In this document: one piece after another, positions 39,961 to 47,219 of the stretch
How the letters are laid out: every line of letters starts with the position of its first letter
Position numbering within the stretch: position 1 is the first letter of the stretch
Assembly (NCBI GenBank): GCA_902799665.1
Contig: CADCBK010000016.1
Span: forward strand, 1-47,234
Reading direction: 5' to 3'
From: an uncultured Spirochaetaceae bacterium
GTDB lineage: Bacteria > Spirochaetota > Spirochaetia > Treponematales > Treponemataceae
DNA: 47,234 bases
Position numbers and translations under genes: made by a program
Notes under the pieces: generated by a model
Told to the model about the DNA's origin: nothing
Databases searched by the model: none
What the model saw: only the letters and a program-made list of their open reading frames with translations

Positions 39961-41973
39961 TTATGCGAAGGTTTTTACGAGCGTCAGAACGTTTTTGCCG
40001 TCTTGGCGCTTGTACGAAACGCTGTCCATAAATTTTTTTGTAAGGAAAATACCAAAGCCGCCAAGGCGCCGCTCTTCGATGCTTAGGGTCAAGTCCGGCT
40101 CTTCTTGCTCAAGCGGATTGAATTCCTTTCCCCAGTCAATGAACGAAAGCCTGAATTTTCCAGGCTCGTAAAGCTCGCATTCGATTCGCGCTTCGCCCGC
40201 GCCGCCATCGTAGGCGTAGTGGCTTATGTTGACAAAAATCTCTTCCGCCACCAAGTCAATTTTGTTAAGGCATTCCAGCGAAAGGTTTGCAGGCAGGCAG
40301 CTTTTGATGAAGTCCAAGACTTGCGGAAGCTTTTGGTCGTCGGCCTCTATGCGCAAAGTTTTGGGCGCGCTTTCCGCGGCGTTGAATTTGTCAAGGCCAA
40401 AGGCCAGCGCCGTTATGTCGTCCGCTTGTTCCGCGCCGCCTGCGAAGCGCTCCACTTCGGCGTTGACCACGCTTATCGCGTCCTTTGCCGAAAGCGCGGC
40501 GGTCTTTGCCAGCGCTCCCAAAAGCAGCGGCTCTCCAAAAAGCGCGCCGTCCTTGTTTTGCGCCTCGGTAACGCCGTCCGTGTAAAGGAACAAGCGGCTT
40601 CCTTCCTTAAGCTGAATTTGGTGCTGAACGTATTTGCTGCCTTCCATCGCGGCCAGCATTATGCCGCTTTTTTGCTCCAGGAATTTGTAGGAGTCGCCGT
40701 CGTACAAGACCGGCGGATTGTGGGCGGCGTTGGCGAATTTCATTATTCCGGTCGAAAGGTTTACGTAGCCAAGCCAGCATGTGACAAAAAGGCCCTGCTC
40801 GTTTTCCTCGCAAAGCTGCTCGTTGACGCGCTCGCAAATTTCGCTAGGCTCGTATTCCAGCGTGGCTTCGTTGCGGATAAGCGCCTTGGCTATTACCATG
40901 AACATGGCGGCGGGCACTCCCTTTCCGCTGACGTCGCCCATTACGAGCCAAAGCTTGTCCTTGCCCGTCCAGAAGAAATCGTAAAAGTCGCCGCCAACTT
41001 CCTTGGCCGGCAGCATGCTGGCGTAAAGCTGTATGCCCGGATGGTCTGGGTATGGCGAAAAGTTTTTGGGAAGCATGCCGGCCTGGATTCCGCTGGCAAC
41101 CGAAAGCTCCGCGCTTATGCGCTCTTTTTCGCTAGTGACCCGCATCAAGTCCTTGATGTAAACTTGGATGTCGATTCCCATTTTTTCTATGGCGCGGGCC
41201 AGGGTTTCAATCTCGTCGTCGCTGTGGATGCGCTTGAGCTTGTCAGAAAAGTGAGCGTCGTGGCTTGCGAAGTCCTTTGCTTCTTTTGTGATGCAAACAA
41301 TTGGACGAACGAATTTTTTGCTGATGAAGGTTCCAAAGCAAATGAAGAACAAGAGCGACACAATAGGAGCGTAGAGCAAGTCAATGCGGATGTAATTTTT
41401 AAGGACCGAAGTGACTGTGTCCATTTGCTTTTCGACGCAAATGACGCCGACTTTTTTTCCCGAAGAATCGCGCACGGCCAGCGAAACCCTTGTCCTCGCT
41501 CCGCTTGGAGAGAACATCGCGCTGTCCATTTCCAAGCCGCCTTTTTCCATCAAGCGCTTAAAGCGGGCGGCGGACGCTTCAGATGTGTCTTCCTTGTAGC
41601 CCGCGTGGTAGGGATTGAATTTGTTGCGCAGTTTTGTGTTCACCACGTTGAAGACGTAAGTCTTGTACTTGCAGTCCGGCATATCGGGAATGATTACATA
41701 CAAAAAGCTTATGTCGGTGTTCTCGGTAAGGTTTGCCAACTTTATGAGGGTGTCCTTGTATTCATCCGACTTGAGGCCGTCGCGAGCGTATTGCTCCAGC
41801 TTGTCTCCCTTAAAGTAAGACGCTCCTGTATAAGCGATTTGCGTCAAAAATGTGTCGTAAGTTTCGCTAAGAATTTTCTTTACGGCAAAAAAGTCAAATA
41901 CAATGTTTGCAAAAAGGCTCGCGAGCGTAAATACAATTATCGCCCCGTTTATTTTTTTTGTTATCGTTGGCAT
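39961..41973 (-). CDS. RsbU/SpoIIE-type PP2C phosphatase with HAMP and HATPase domains
   Basis: The start at 41973 (MPTITKKINGAIIVF) follows AGAGG; ten upstream codons are leader. The 670 residues hold a first membrane segment (about 7-28), an extracytoplasmic sensor region (about 30-205), a second segment (about 206-228), a HAMP domain with coiled coil, and a PP2C/SpoIIE phosphatase (SVASGIQAGMLPKNFSP, KEVGGDFYDFFW, VMGDVSGKGVPAAMF, LFLYTDGVTEAQN, ADDITALAF). A C-terminal histidine-kinase-like ATPase fold (VAEEIFVNISHYAYDG, GGFGIFLTKKFMDSV) closes the protein, so a phosphatase and an anti-sigma-kinase-like module sit in one chain. With the neighbouring STAS protein it forms a partner-switching circuit for stress signalling. 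Confidence 0.92.
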   Translation of the reverse strand: MPTITKKINGAIIVFTLASLFANIVFDFFAVKKILSETYDTFLTQIAYTGASYFKGDKLEQYARDGLKSDEYKDTLIKLANLTENTDISFLYVIIPDMPDCKYKTYVFNVVNTKLRNKFNPYHAGYKEDTSEASAARFKRLMEKGGLEMDSAMFSPSGARTRVSLAVRDSSGKKVGVICVEKQMDTVTSVLKNYIRIDLLYAPIVSLLFFICFGTFISKKFVRPIVCITKEAKDFASHDAHFSDKLKRIHSDDEIETLARAIEKMGIDIQVYIKDLMRVTSEKERISAELSVASGIQAGMLPKNFSPYPDHPGIQLYASMLPAKEVGGDFYDFFWTGKDKLWLVMGDVSGKGVPAAMFMVIAKALIRNEATLEYEPSEICERVNEQLCEENEQGLFVTCWLGYVNLSTGIMKFANAAHNPPVLYDGDSYKFLEQKSGIMLAAMEGSKYVQHQIQLKEGSRLFLYTDGVTEAQNKDGALFGEPLLLGALAKTAALSAKDAISVVNAEVERFAGGAEQADDITALAFGLDKFNAAESAPKTLRIEADDQKLPQVLDFIKSCLPANLSLECLNKIDLVAEEIFVNISHYAYDGGAGEARIECELYEPGKFRLSFIDWGKEFNPLEQEEPDLTLSIEERRLGGFGIFLTKKFMDSVSYKRQDGKNVLTLVKTFA

Positions 41974-41993
41974 GACGGAAGACCTCTGGTTCC

Positions 41994-42022
41994 ATTGTAT
42001 CACGCTCCGATAGATTTTGCAA
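41994..42022 (-). promoter_or_regulatory. Sigma-70 promoter of the phosphatase gene
   Basis: Minus strand TTGCAA (42017-42022), 17-base spacer and TACAAT (41994-41999) preceded by TGA. The leader of about 15 bases includes AGAGG, so here, unlike the leaderless genes, a ribosome-binding site is present. Confidence 0.68.
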
Positions 42023-42024
42023 AT

Positions 42025-42054
42025 AAAAAAGCCGCCCTCTGGATGGAGAGCGGC
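42025..42054 (-). terminator. Intrinsic terminator of the first tandem lipoprotein gene
   Basis: GCCGCTCTC and GAGGGCGGC arms (42046-42054 with 42031-42039, one mismatch) followed on the minus strand by six T. It ends two bases from the -35 of the phosphatase promoter. Confidence 0.8.
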
Positions 42055-42079
42055 TCGGTTAAATTAGCTCAGTTCAAGA

Positions 42080-43219
42080 TTACAGCTTGAGATAAACATC
42101 GCCATCAAGGGTTAGTTTTTTGCCGCCATCGGAAAGTGTCGCAGTCTTGGAATAGCCGGCGGCAGCTCCAACGCCTGTAAATGTTATTGTATCTCCGCTA
42201 ATTGTGTAAGTAATATCCTTTGTGTCACCATCATACTTATTTCTTTTTTTACTTTCATTAATAATCTGTCCAGTTTTGCCGGAATCTTCTTTGAGATAAA
42301 TAGCTTTTATCTGGGCGTAAGAATTTTCGCCGTCAGCTTTTGTCACTGCATTGGCATAAAGCTTGCAATTTGCGCTGACAAGTTTAAATGTGTCATAACG
42401 GGCGCAAAGATCTCCATTATCATTAATTGTATATATTGTGTTGGTAATAGAAGGGGTTGTAAACTTGCCGTCAGCAATAGTATAAGTTCCGGATACCATG
42501 CGATATGTATTGTCGTCAAAATCAAACCACTGAATATTATTTGTCGGGTCGTTGTCTTTTGATTTTTGGGAAATAATCGATGCCATAGTGTGTTTTCCAT
42601 CAGATAAATCAAGTCTCATCAAAAAGGAATTGATACTATAATTTTCTGCAGATTCATACAGTAAGGTTATATTCGTCTGAATATACGAAGTCACGCTGTT
42701 TATCTTTACGGCAGGAATTGTCGCTTCGAATGTTCCTGACGATGAGACAGTCATGTCGATAGATTTTTCTTCCACAACAGCGGTCAGCAAGCCTTCTTTG
42801 TTAAGAATCTTTTCAACTTTCAATTTTAAGTTTGTGTCAGAAGAGCCTATTGTTTCAATGGAACCTGTATAGCTTCCTATGTATTTTGCGATCGTGTTGC
42901 CAGTTTCTGTAAATTTCCATTTTCCGCCGTTGGTTGTTGAAGGAGCGACATCTGCCGATATATTGCCGCTTGTCCCTTGATACGGTGTCAAAATATAGGT
43001 TCCGTTAGAAGCGGAAAGCGTCGCCACGCTGCCAGTGACTGACGCGGATGTTCCCGATGTAGCGATTCCATCCACTTCTGATACAGTGGCAGTTTCTGAT
43101 AGAGGATTTTTGGGGACCTCGCTTGAAGAATCGCTTGCATTTTTACAAGAGACAAAAGCTCCGGTAAGAATCATTGCCGCAGCCAAAAGACCAAAAATTT
43201 TGCGTGAAACCTTTTTCAA
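42080..43219 (-). CDS. Putative lipoprotein, tandem paralog A
   Basis: TTG at 43219 is the start, seven bases behind GGAGG. The 379-residue protein begins MKKVSRKIFGLLAAAMILTGAFVSC|K, a lipoprotein signal with the spirochaete-style lipobox. A Ser/Thr-rich linker and beta-strand-rich sequence follow, without a recognised domain. It ends with SGDTITFTGVGAAAGYSKTATLSDGGKKLTLDGDVYLKL. The same closing pattern (TFTG-x-G...K-TATLSD-G-KKLTLDG-x-YLK) appears in the neighbour at 43337-44470, so the two arose by tandem duplication. Probably an outer- or inner-membrane-anchored surface protein. Confidence 0.82.
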   Translation of the reverse strand: MKKVSRKIFGLLAAAMILTGAFVSCKNASDSSSEVPKNPLSETATVSEVDGIATSGTSASVTGSVATLSASNGTYILTPYQGTSGNISADVAPSTTNGGKWKFTETGNTIAKYIGSYTGSIETIGSSDTNLKLKVEKILNKEGLLTAVVEEKSIDMTVSSSGTFEATIPAVKINSVTSYIQTNITLLYESAENYSINSFLMRLDLSDGKHTMASIISQKSKDNDPTNNIQWFDFDDNTYRMVSGTYTIADGKFTTPSITNTIYTINDNGDLCARYDTFKLVSANCKLYANAVTKADGENSYAQIKAIYLKEDSGKTGQIINESKKRNKYDGDTKDITYTISGDTITFTGVGAAAGYSKTATLSDGGKKLTLDGDVYLKL

Positions 43220-43281
43220 AATAAACCTCCAAAAATGTGTCCTCTTTTTATATAGCTAAAAAGAAATAAATTCAAGCAACG

Positions 43282-43309
43282 AAAAAAACCGCCCTCGGAT
43301 GGAGGGCGG
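43282..43309 (-). terminator. Intrinsic terminator of the second tandem lipoprotein gene
   Basis: CCGCCCTC and GAGGGCGG arms (43302-43309 with 43289-43296), a perfect 8-bp stem, followed on the minus strand by seven T. Each duplicate therefore carries its own terminator of nearly the same sequence. Confidence 0.88.
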
Positions 43310-43336
43310 CGCGGTAAAAATTAGCTTAATTCAAGA

Positions 43337-44470
43337 TTACATCTTGAGGTATTCAACGCCATCAAGGGTAAGTTTTTTGCCGTCATCGGAAAGTGTCGCA
43401 GTCATAGTTTTGCCTGCGCTATCGCCAGTGCCTGTAAATGTTACTGTTTTTCCGCTGATTTCATAAGTAGCAATAATCATAGGCTTGGTTTTGTCCGTTG
43501 CGGTTTTTTTAAGGTCAACAATAAGTCCAATTTTGCCAGCGTCTTCGTTGAGCCAAACAGTTCTAATCCGGGCATGAGAATTTGCGCCGTCAGGCACTGT
43601 CATTACATTGGCATAAATCTTATAACTTCCGCTAATTAGCTCATACTTTTCTGGATCCTGCTGATCCCCGCCATAAAGATTTCCATCTTCTCCAATTGTG
43701 AATGTTTGGGTTTTTCCCAAAAGAGTGCCTGTCAACTTGCCGTCAGCGATCTTATAAGTTCCTTTTCCTTCACGGTATGGTGTATCTCCTGTGTCATTTG
43801 ATGGTGTGCCATCTGTTAGTTTTTTGAAAGAACTCATTAATGAAAGAGAGCATTCTCCGTTGGGTGACGCGTCAATTCTTACAAGTTTAGCTTTGAGGCC
43901 GTAATTTTTTTCATCCTGATAATGCGCGTTTATTTGCGTCAAAAGATAAGAAATTACATTGCTTACCTTTACGGCAGGAATTGTCGCGCTGAAACTTTTT
44001 GAATCTGAAGCAAAAGCTATGTCGAATGTTTCTTCTTTTACAATAGCGGCTAGCGAACCGTTTATCAGATACTTTTCAACTTTCAATTTTAATGATGTGG
44101 CGGAAAAACCTATTGTTGCAATATTGCCTTCATAGCTTCCTACGTATTTTGGGCTTGAAGCGTTAGTTTCTGTAAATGTCCATGTGCCTTCGTTGCTCGC
44201 TGAAGAAGAATCATTTGCCGCTATATTATTGTGCGTGCCTTGACCAGCTTTTAAAACATACTTGCCGTTAGAAGCGGTAAGCGTCGCTGTGGTGCCGCTA
44301 ACTTCGGCAGTTCCTGTTGTTGTGACAGCAGCAACTTCTGATACATTTGTTGTTTGTTCAGCAGAAGGTGTAGAAGAGGAATCGCTTCCGTTTGAACAAG
44401 AAACAAAGGCGCCGGCAAAAAGCGCTGACGCTGCCAAAAAACCAAAAATTTTGCGTGAAACTTTTTTCAC
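43337..44470 (-). CDS. Putative lipoprotein, tandem paralog B
   Basis: GTG at 44470 is the start, behind GGAGG. The 377 residues begin MKKVSRKIFGFLAASALFAGAFVSC|S and resemble paralog A along the whole chain: VSEVAAVTTTGTAEVSGTTATLTASNGKYVLKAGQGT, KYVGSYEGNIATIGFS, and the C-terminal SGKTVTFTGTGDSAGKTMTATLSDDGKKLTLDGVEYLKM. No known domain. The upstream region contains two inverted repeats next to the divergent Xre regulator gene, so this gene may be under that regulator's control. Confidence 0.82.
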   Translation of the reverse strand: MKKVSRKIFGFLAASALFAGAFVSCSNGSDSSSTPSAEQTTNVSEVAAVTTTGTAEVSGTTATLTASNGKYVLKAGQGTHNNIAANDSSSASNEGTWTFTETNASSPKYVGSYEGNIATIGFSATSLKLKVEKYLINGSLAAIVKEETFDIAFASDSKSFSATIPAVKVSNVISYLLTQINAHYQDEKNYGLKAKLVRIDASPNGECSLSLMSSFKKLTDGTPSNDTGDTPYREGKGTYKIADGKLTGTLLGKTQTFTIGEDGNLYGGDQQDPEKYELISGSYKIYANVMTVPDGANSHARIRTVWLNEDAGKIGLIVDLKKTATDKTKPMIIATYEISGKTVTFTGTGDSAGKTMTATLSDDGKKLTLDGVEYLKM

Positions 44471-44498
44471 AATAAGCCTCCAAAGATGTTATTGTTTT

Positions 44499-44536
44499 GT
44501 CTTTTTAGACTGTATAAACGATTATATCTAATCGTT
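44499..44536. promoter_or_regulatory. Two inverted repeats between lipoprotein B and the Xre regulator
   Basis: GTCT-TTTT-AGAC (44499-44510) and AACGATTA-TATC-TAATCGTT (44517-44536) are both perfect. The second contains GATATAAT on the minus strand, a plausible -10 of the lipoprotein gene. A further AGTCTTTTTAGA copy lies at about 44583-44594, just before the regulator's ATG. These are good candidates for operators of the divergent Xre protein. The start of the regulator has no clear SD. Confidence 0.5.
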
Positions 44537-44607
44537 TGTCCCTTTATTATATATCTTATAAGACTAAATTCAAGTGGTTTTTAGTCTTTTTAGATTATTC
44601 TTTAGGA

Positions 44608-44928
44608 ATGGGATTTAAAGAGAATTTGCGGGAAGAAATGGAATTTCAGGACATAAAGCCAAAAGAGCTTTCGGAAAAGACCGGCATAAGCGTAAACACT
44701 TTGCGTAACTACATAAACGCCCACGACGCTCTTTCCAACATATATTCCGCGGTAAAAATCGCAAAGGCTTTGAATACGACCGTGGAAGAGCTTGTGGAAG
44801 GCCGCAAAAATTTAAATGAGGCGCAAAAATCAGAGGCCGCTAGAAAATTTCTTTTAATCTTTACCCACCTTTCCGATAACGACAAAAAATCCGTAATCGC
44901 TTTGCTGGAAGAAATGAAGCGGCATTAA
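44608..44928 (+). CDS. Xre-family transcriptional regulator
   Basis: ATG at 44608 begins MGFKENLREEMEFQDIKPKELSEKTGISVNTLRNYINAHDA, a Cro/CI-type helix-turn-helix, and matches the regulator at 19428-19751; the 24-codon extension upstream is promoter DNA. The C-terminal helix (KFLLIFTHLSDNDKKSVIALLEEMKRH) is a likely dimerisation part. It faces the lipoprotein pair and precedes BrnT-BrnA, which have their own promoter. 106 residues. Confidence 0.82.
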   Translation: MGFKENLREEMEFQDIKPKELSEKTGISVNTLRNYINAHDALSNIYSAVKIAKALNTTVEELVEGRKNLNEAQKSEAARKFLLIFTHLSDNDKKSVIALLEEMKRH

Positions 44929-44973
44929 AGGCGGGAAATATTTCAGAACTGAAAAAGTATTAATTTATAAAAC

Positions 44974-45002
44974 TTGACAGATAATCATGTACATATTATT
45001 AT
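44974..45002 (+). promoter_or_regulatory. Sigma-70 promoter of brnT-brnA
   Basis: TTGACA (44974-44979), 17-base spacer and TATTAT (44997-45002), exact -35. ATGTACAT in the spacer is palindromic and could be part of a BrnA operator. The leader of about 10 bases holds AAGGA before the ATG at 45020. Confidence 0.65.
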
Positions 45003-45019
45003 GTTCATAAGGATTTTCA

Positions 45020-45301
45020 ATGACATTTGAGTGGGATAAGAGGAAGAACGCCAGCAACGTAAAAAAGCACGGAATAAGTTTTGAAGAAGCCGTGCGGGTG
45101 TTTCTTGACGAAAAGCGAATTGAAAAATTGGATGAGGAACACTCAACTTTGGAAGAAGAACGTTTTAAAGTCCTTGGTTTGGTTCACAAAGTGGTTGTGG
45201 TGATATACACGGAACGCAAAGAGAACATAAGGCTGATATCCGCGCGGTTCGCGGAAAAGGAGGAAGTCGATGAATACTACAGTAACTATGACCTTAGATG
45301 A
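45020..45301 (+). CDS. brnT: BrnT-family toxin ribonuclease (DUF497)
   Basis: The 93-residue protein begins MTFEWDKRKNASNVKKHGISFEEAVRVFLD, the diagnostic BrnT opening (EWD..K...N..KHG..FEEA), and ends in RLISARFAEKEEVDEYY, the conserved C-terminal block with the R-x-ISAR motif. BrnT is a RelE-fold ribonuclease that blocks translation. It is followed at once by its antitoxin with a 32-base overlap. Confidence 0.88.
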   Translation: MTFEWDKRKNASNVKKHGISFEEAVRVFLDEKRIEKLDEEHSTLEEERFKVLGLVHKVVVVIYTERKENIRLISARFAEKEEVDEYYSNYDLR

Positions 45302-45596
45302 CGTTAAAAAACTGCCGCCGCTCACGCAAAAGCGCAAAAAGCAAATGGACGCTTTTAAGAACGAGGATTTTTCCGACATTCCAAAGATGACAAAAAAGGA
45401 ATTAAAGGAATTCAAGCCGTGGTATGAAATTCATCCTGAATGGGTAAAAATGAAGAAGGGCGACGTTCACACAAAAATCGACTTGGACCTTTTGGACGCT
45501 CTAAAGCAAGGCGGAAAAGGATACCAAAAGAGGCTCAACCAAACTTTGCGCTGGGCTTACGAAAACGATTGCCCCTTCATAAAAGCTTATAAATAA
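45270..45596 (+). CDS. brnA: BrnA-family antitoxin
   Basis: ATG at 45270 follows AAGGAGG inside the end of brnT. The 108 residues end in the BrnA signature KIDLDLLDALKQGGKGYQKRLNQTLRWAYEND, a ribbon-helix-helix DNA-binding motif; the N-terminal half (LPPLTQKRKKQMDAF...DIPKMTKKELKEFKPW) wraps the toxin. BrnA represses the operon and neutralises BrnT. Gene order toxin first, antitoxin second is normal for this family. Confidence 0.88.
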   Translation: MNTTVTMTLDDVKKLPPLTQKRKKQMDAFKNEDFSDIPKMTKKELKEFKPWYEIHPEWVKMKKGDVHTKIDLDLLDALKQGGKGYQKRLNQTLRWAYENDCPFIKAYK

Positions 45597-45613
45597 TGTT
45601 CCGCTTGACAAAT

Positions 45614-45646
45614 AAAAAAACCGCCCCCAAACGGAGGCGGTTTTTT
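45614..45646. terminator. Bidirectional intrinsic terminator after brnA and the binding-protein gene
   Basis: CCGCC...GGCGG arms (45621-45628 with 45633-45640, one mismatch) with A7 on the left and T6 on the right, usable in both directions. Confidence 0.85.
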
Positions 45647-45655
45647 CGTCTATGC

Positions 45656-45682
45656 GTAAACTATCGCGGCACAATAGTTTAC
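45656..45682. repeat. Perfect inverted repeat at the end of the binding-protein gene
   Basis: GTAAACTAT (45656-45664) and ATAGTTTAC (45674-45682), 9-base loop, seven bases beyond the stop of the truncated binding protein and before the shared terminator. Probably an mRNA 3' stabilising stem. Confidence 0.45.
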
Positions 45683-45689
45683 ACCGTTC

Positions 45690-46316
45690 CTACTTTAGAT
45701 ACTTGTCCAAAATCTTCTGGTAAGTGCCGTTGGCGCGGATGTCGGCCAAGCCCTTGTTGAACATGTCGAGCAATTCCTGGTTCTTGGGGTTCATGATGGC
45801 GAATCCGTAGGGGGCGCCTTCGCTTTCCATTTCGGCGGGAATCTTGAGCGGAAGCTTGGCTTCCTTGATGTTTGAGGCGATGATCGGAGTGTCCTCAACG
45901 CAAGCGTCGCTGTTTCCCAAAACTACGTCCTGGTACATTGTGGGCGAATCTTCGAATACGGTCACTGTGTATCCGTACTTGTTCTTGAGCGAGAGGGCGA
46001 AGTCCATTCCGGCGGTTCCGTTTTTGACGGCGACGCTCTTTCCCTTAAGGTCTTCGAACTTTTCAATCGGCGAATCTTTGGCCACAACGAATGTCTGTGT
46101 GGCGTTGTAGTAGCCGTCGCTGAAAATCCAGCCTGAATCAATGCGTTCCTGCTTGATTGTGGCTCCGGCAATCAAGGCGTCGGCCTGTCCAACTTGAACG
46201 GCGGCGACTCCTCCGTCCCAACCCAATGACTGCAAGTCGTAGGCAAAACCCTGGTCTTCGGCGACGGCGAGCTGCTTCACGACGAGCTCTTTGACTTTAG
46301 TTGCGATTTCGGACAT
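45690..46316 (-). CDS. Amino-acid-binding protein fused in frame to an acyl-carrier-protein start (chimeric)
   Basis: Residues from about 23 on are the C-terminal two thirds of a type II periplasmic binding protein: DLQSLGWDGGVAAVQVGQADALIAGATIKQERIDSGWIFSDGYY, VAVKNGTAGMDFALSLKNKYGYTVTVFED, EGAPYGFAIMNPKNQELLDMFNKGLADI. The signal peptide and the first lobe start are missing. Instead residues 1-21 read MSEIATKVKELVVKQLAVAED, the classic beginning of acyl carrier protein, with its own AAAGGA site and promoter, next to fabG. An ACP would continue QVTPEA. The switch falls at about 46245-46262. Two unrelated genes have been joined in frame, most simply by misassembly. Confidence 0.7.
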   Translation of the reverse strand: MSEIATKVKELVVKQLAVAEDQGFAYDLQSLGWDGGVAAVQVGQADALIAGATIKQERIDSGWIFSDGYYNATQTFVVAKDSPIEKFEDLKGKSVAVKNGTAGMDFALSLKNKYGYTVTVFEDSPTMYQDVVLGNSDACVEDTPIIASNIKEAKLPLKIPAEMESEGAPYGFAIMNPKNQELLDMFNKGLADIRANGTYQKILDKYLK

Positions 46317-46376
46317 GTTAAATCCTTTCGTAATGGTATGAAGGGTTGGTTTTCGTTTTCGTAACGTGTATAGACT

Positions 46377-46406
46377 ATAATATACACCCTTTTCGCGTTT
46401 TTGCAA
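46377..46406 (-). promoter_or_regulatory. Promoter of the acpP-like start
   Basis: Minus strand TTGCAA (46401-46406) with TATATT (46379-46384, 16-base spacer) or TATTAT (46377-46382, 18-base spacer). It lies in the 159-base gap between fabG and the ACP start, which holds no other gene. Confidence 0.45.
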
Positions 46407-46475
46407 ATCTTTTGCATGCTTTTTTGTGTTTTTTATAGCCTTGTCATGTGTTTTTTCCGTTCCAGATGCAAAAAC

Positions 46476-47219
46476 TTACATCAGGAAGCCGCCGCAGACA
46501 TTGATGACCTGGCCGGTCACATAGTCGGAATCGGGGCCGCAGAGGAACGCCACGACGTTGGCCACGTCCTGGGGCTTGCCGCCGCGCTTCAGGGCGATCA
46601 TGTCCACAAAGAGTTTTTTGGCCTCTTCGGGGAGTTTCTCGGTCATGTCGGTCATGATGTAGCCGGGCGCGACCGCGTTCACCATGATGTTGCGGCTGCC
46701 GAGTTCCTTCGCCACGGACTTCGTGATGCCGATGACGCCGGCCTTGGAGGCGGAGTAGTTGACCTGTCCGGCGTTTCCGGCGCGGCCGACCACGCTGGAG
46801 ATATTCACGATTTTGCCGTAACGGGCTTTCATCATGGGGCGGATGGCCGCCTTTGTGAAATTGAACGTGCCCTTCAGATTGACGGCGATCACGGCGTCCC
46901 AGTCGGCTTCGGTCATGCGCATGAGCAGGGTGTCGCGGGTAATGCCGGCGCAGTTCACGAGGATGTCCAAACGGCCGAACTTTTCCATAACGGTCTTCAC
47001 GGCCGCTTCCGCGTCTTCGGCTTTCGCCACGTTCGCCGCGATGGCGATGGCGTCAATGCCCTGTTCGCGGAATTCCGCGACGGTCTTGTCCGCCGTTTCC
47101 TGCATGATGTCCACGACTGCAAGTTTCGCGCCTTCTTTCGCCAGGCGTTCGCAGATCGCACGGCCGATGCCGCGGGCTCCGCCGGTCACCAGCGCCACTC
47201 TGTTTTCGAGTTGACTCAT
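46476..47219 (-). CDS. fabG: 3-oxoacyl-[acyl-carrier-protein] reductase
   Basis: The 247-residue short-chain dehydrogenase reduces 3-oxoacyl-ACP with NADPH in fatty-acid elongation. It shows TGGARGIGRAI (cofactor loop, about 12-22), NCAGIT, NISSVVGRAGNAGQVNYSASKAGVIG with the Ser-Tyr-Lys triad, and APGYIMTDMT. ATG at 47219 follows AGGAGA. The codon style (mostly CTG/CTC for Leu, GC-rich) differs clearly from the other genes of the window, which prefer CTT/TTG. With the ACP start downstream it forms the usual fabG-acpP order. I infer that this end of the window comes from another genome. Confidence 0.93.
   Translation of the reverse strand: MSQLENRVALVTGGARGIGRAICERLAKEGAKLAVVDIMQETADKTVAEFREQGIDAIAIAANVAKAEDAEAAVKTVMEKFGRLDILVNCAGITRDTLLMRMTEADWDAVIAVNLKGTFNFTKAAIRPMMKARYGKIVNISSVVGRAGNAGQVNYSASKAGVIGITKSVAKELGSRNIMVNAVAPGYIMTDMTEKLPEEAKKLFVDMIALKRGGKPQDVANVVAFLCGPDSDYVTGQVINVCGGFLM

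Noticed and set aside
40105..42090. A 661-codon open frame on the plus strand opposite the phosphatase gene
   Set aside because: It mirrors the phosphatase in antisense, has no recognisable domain or SD, and the minus-strand gene shows complete family motifs.
45690..46316. A genuine ACP-binding-protein fusion as a new system
   Set aside because: Neither part is complete, the codon style changes at the same point and a fabG gene of foreign style follows; a chimeric contig explains all of it.
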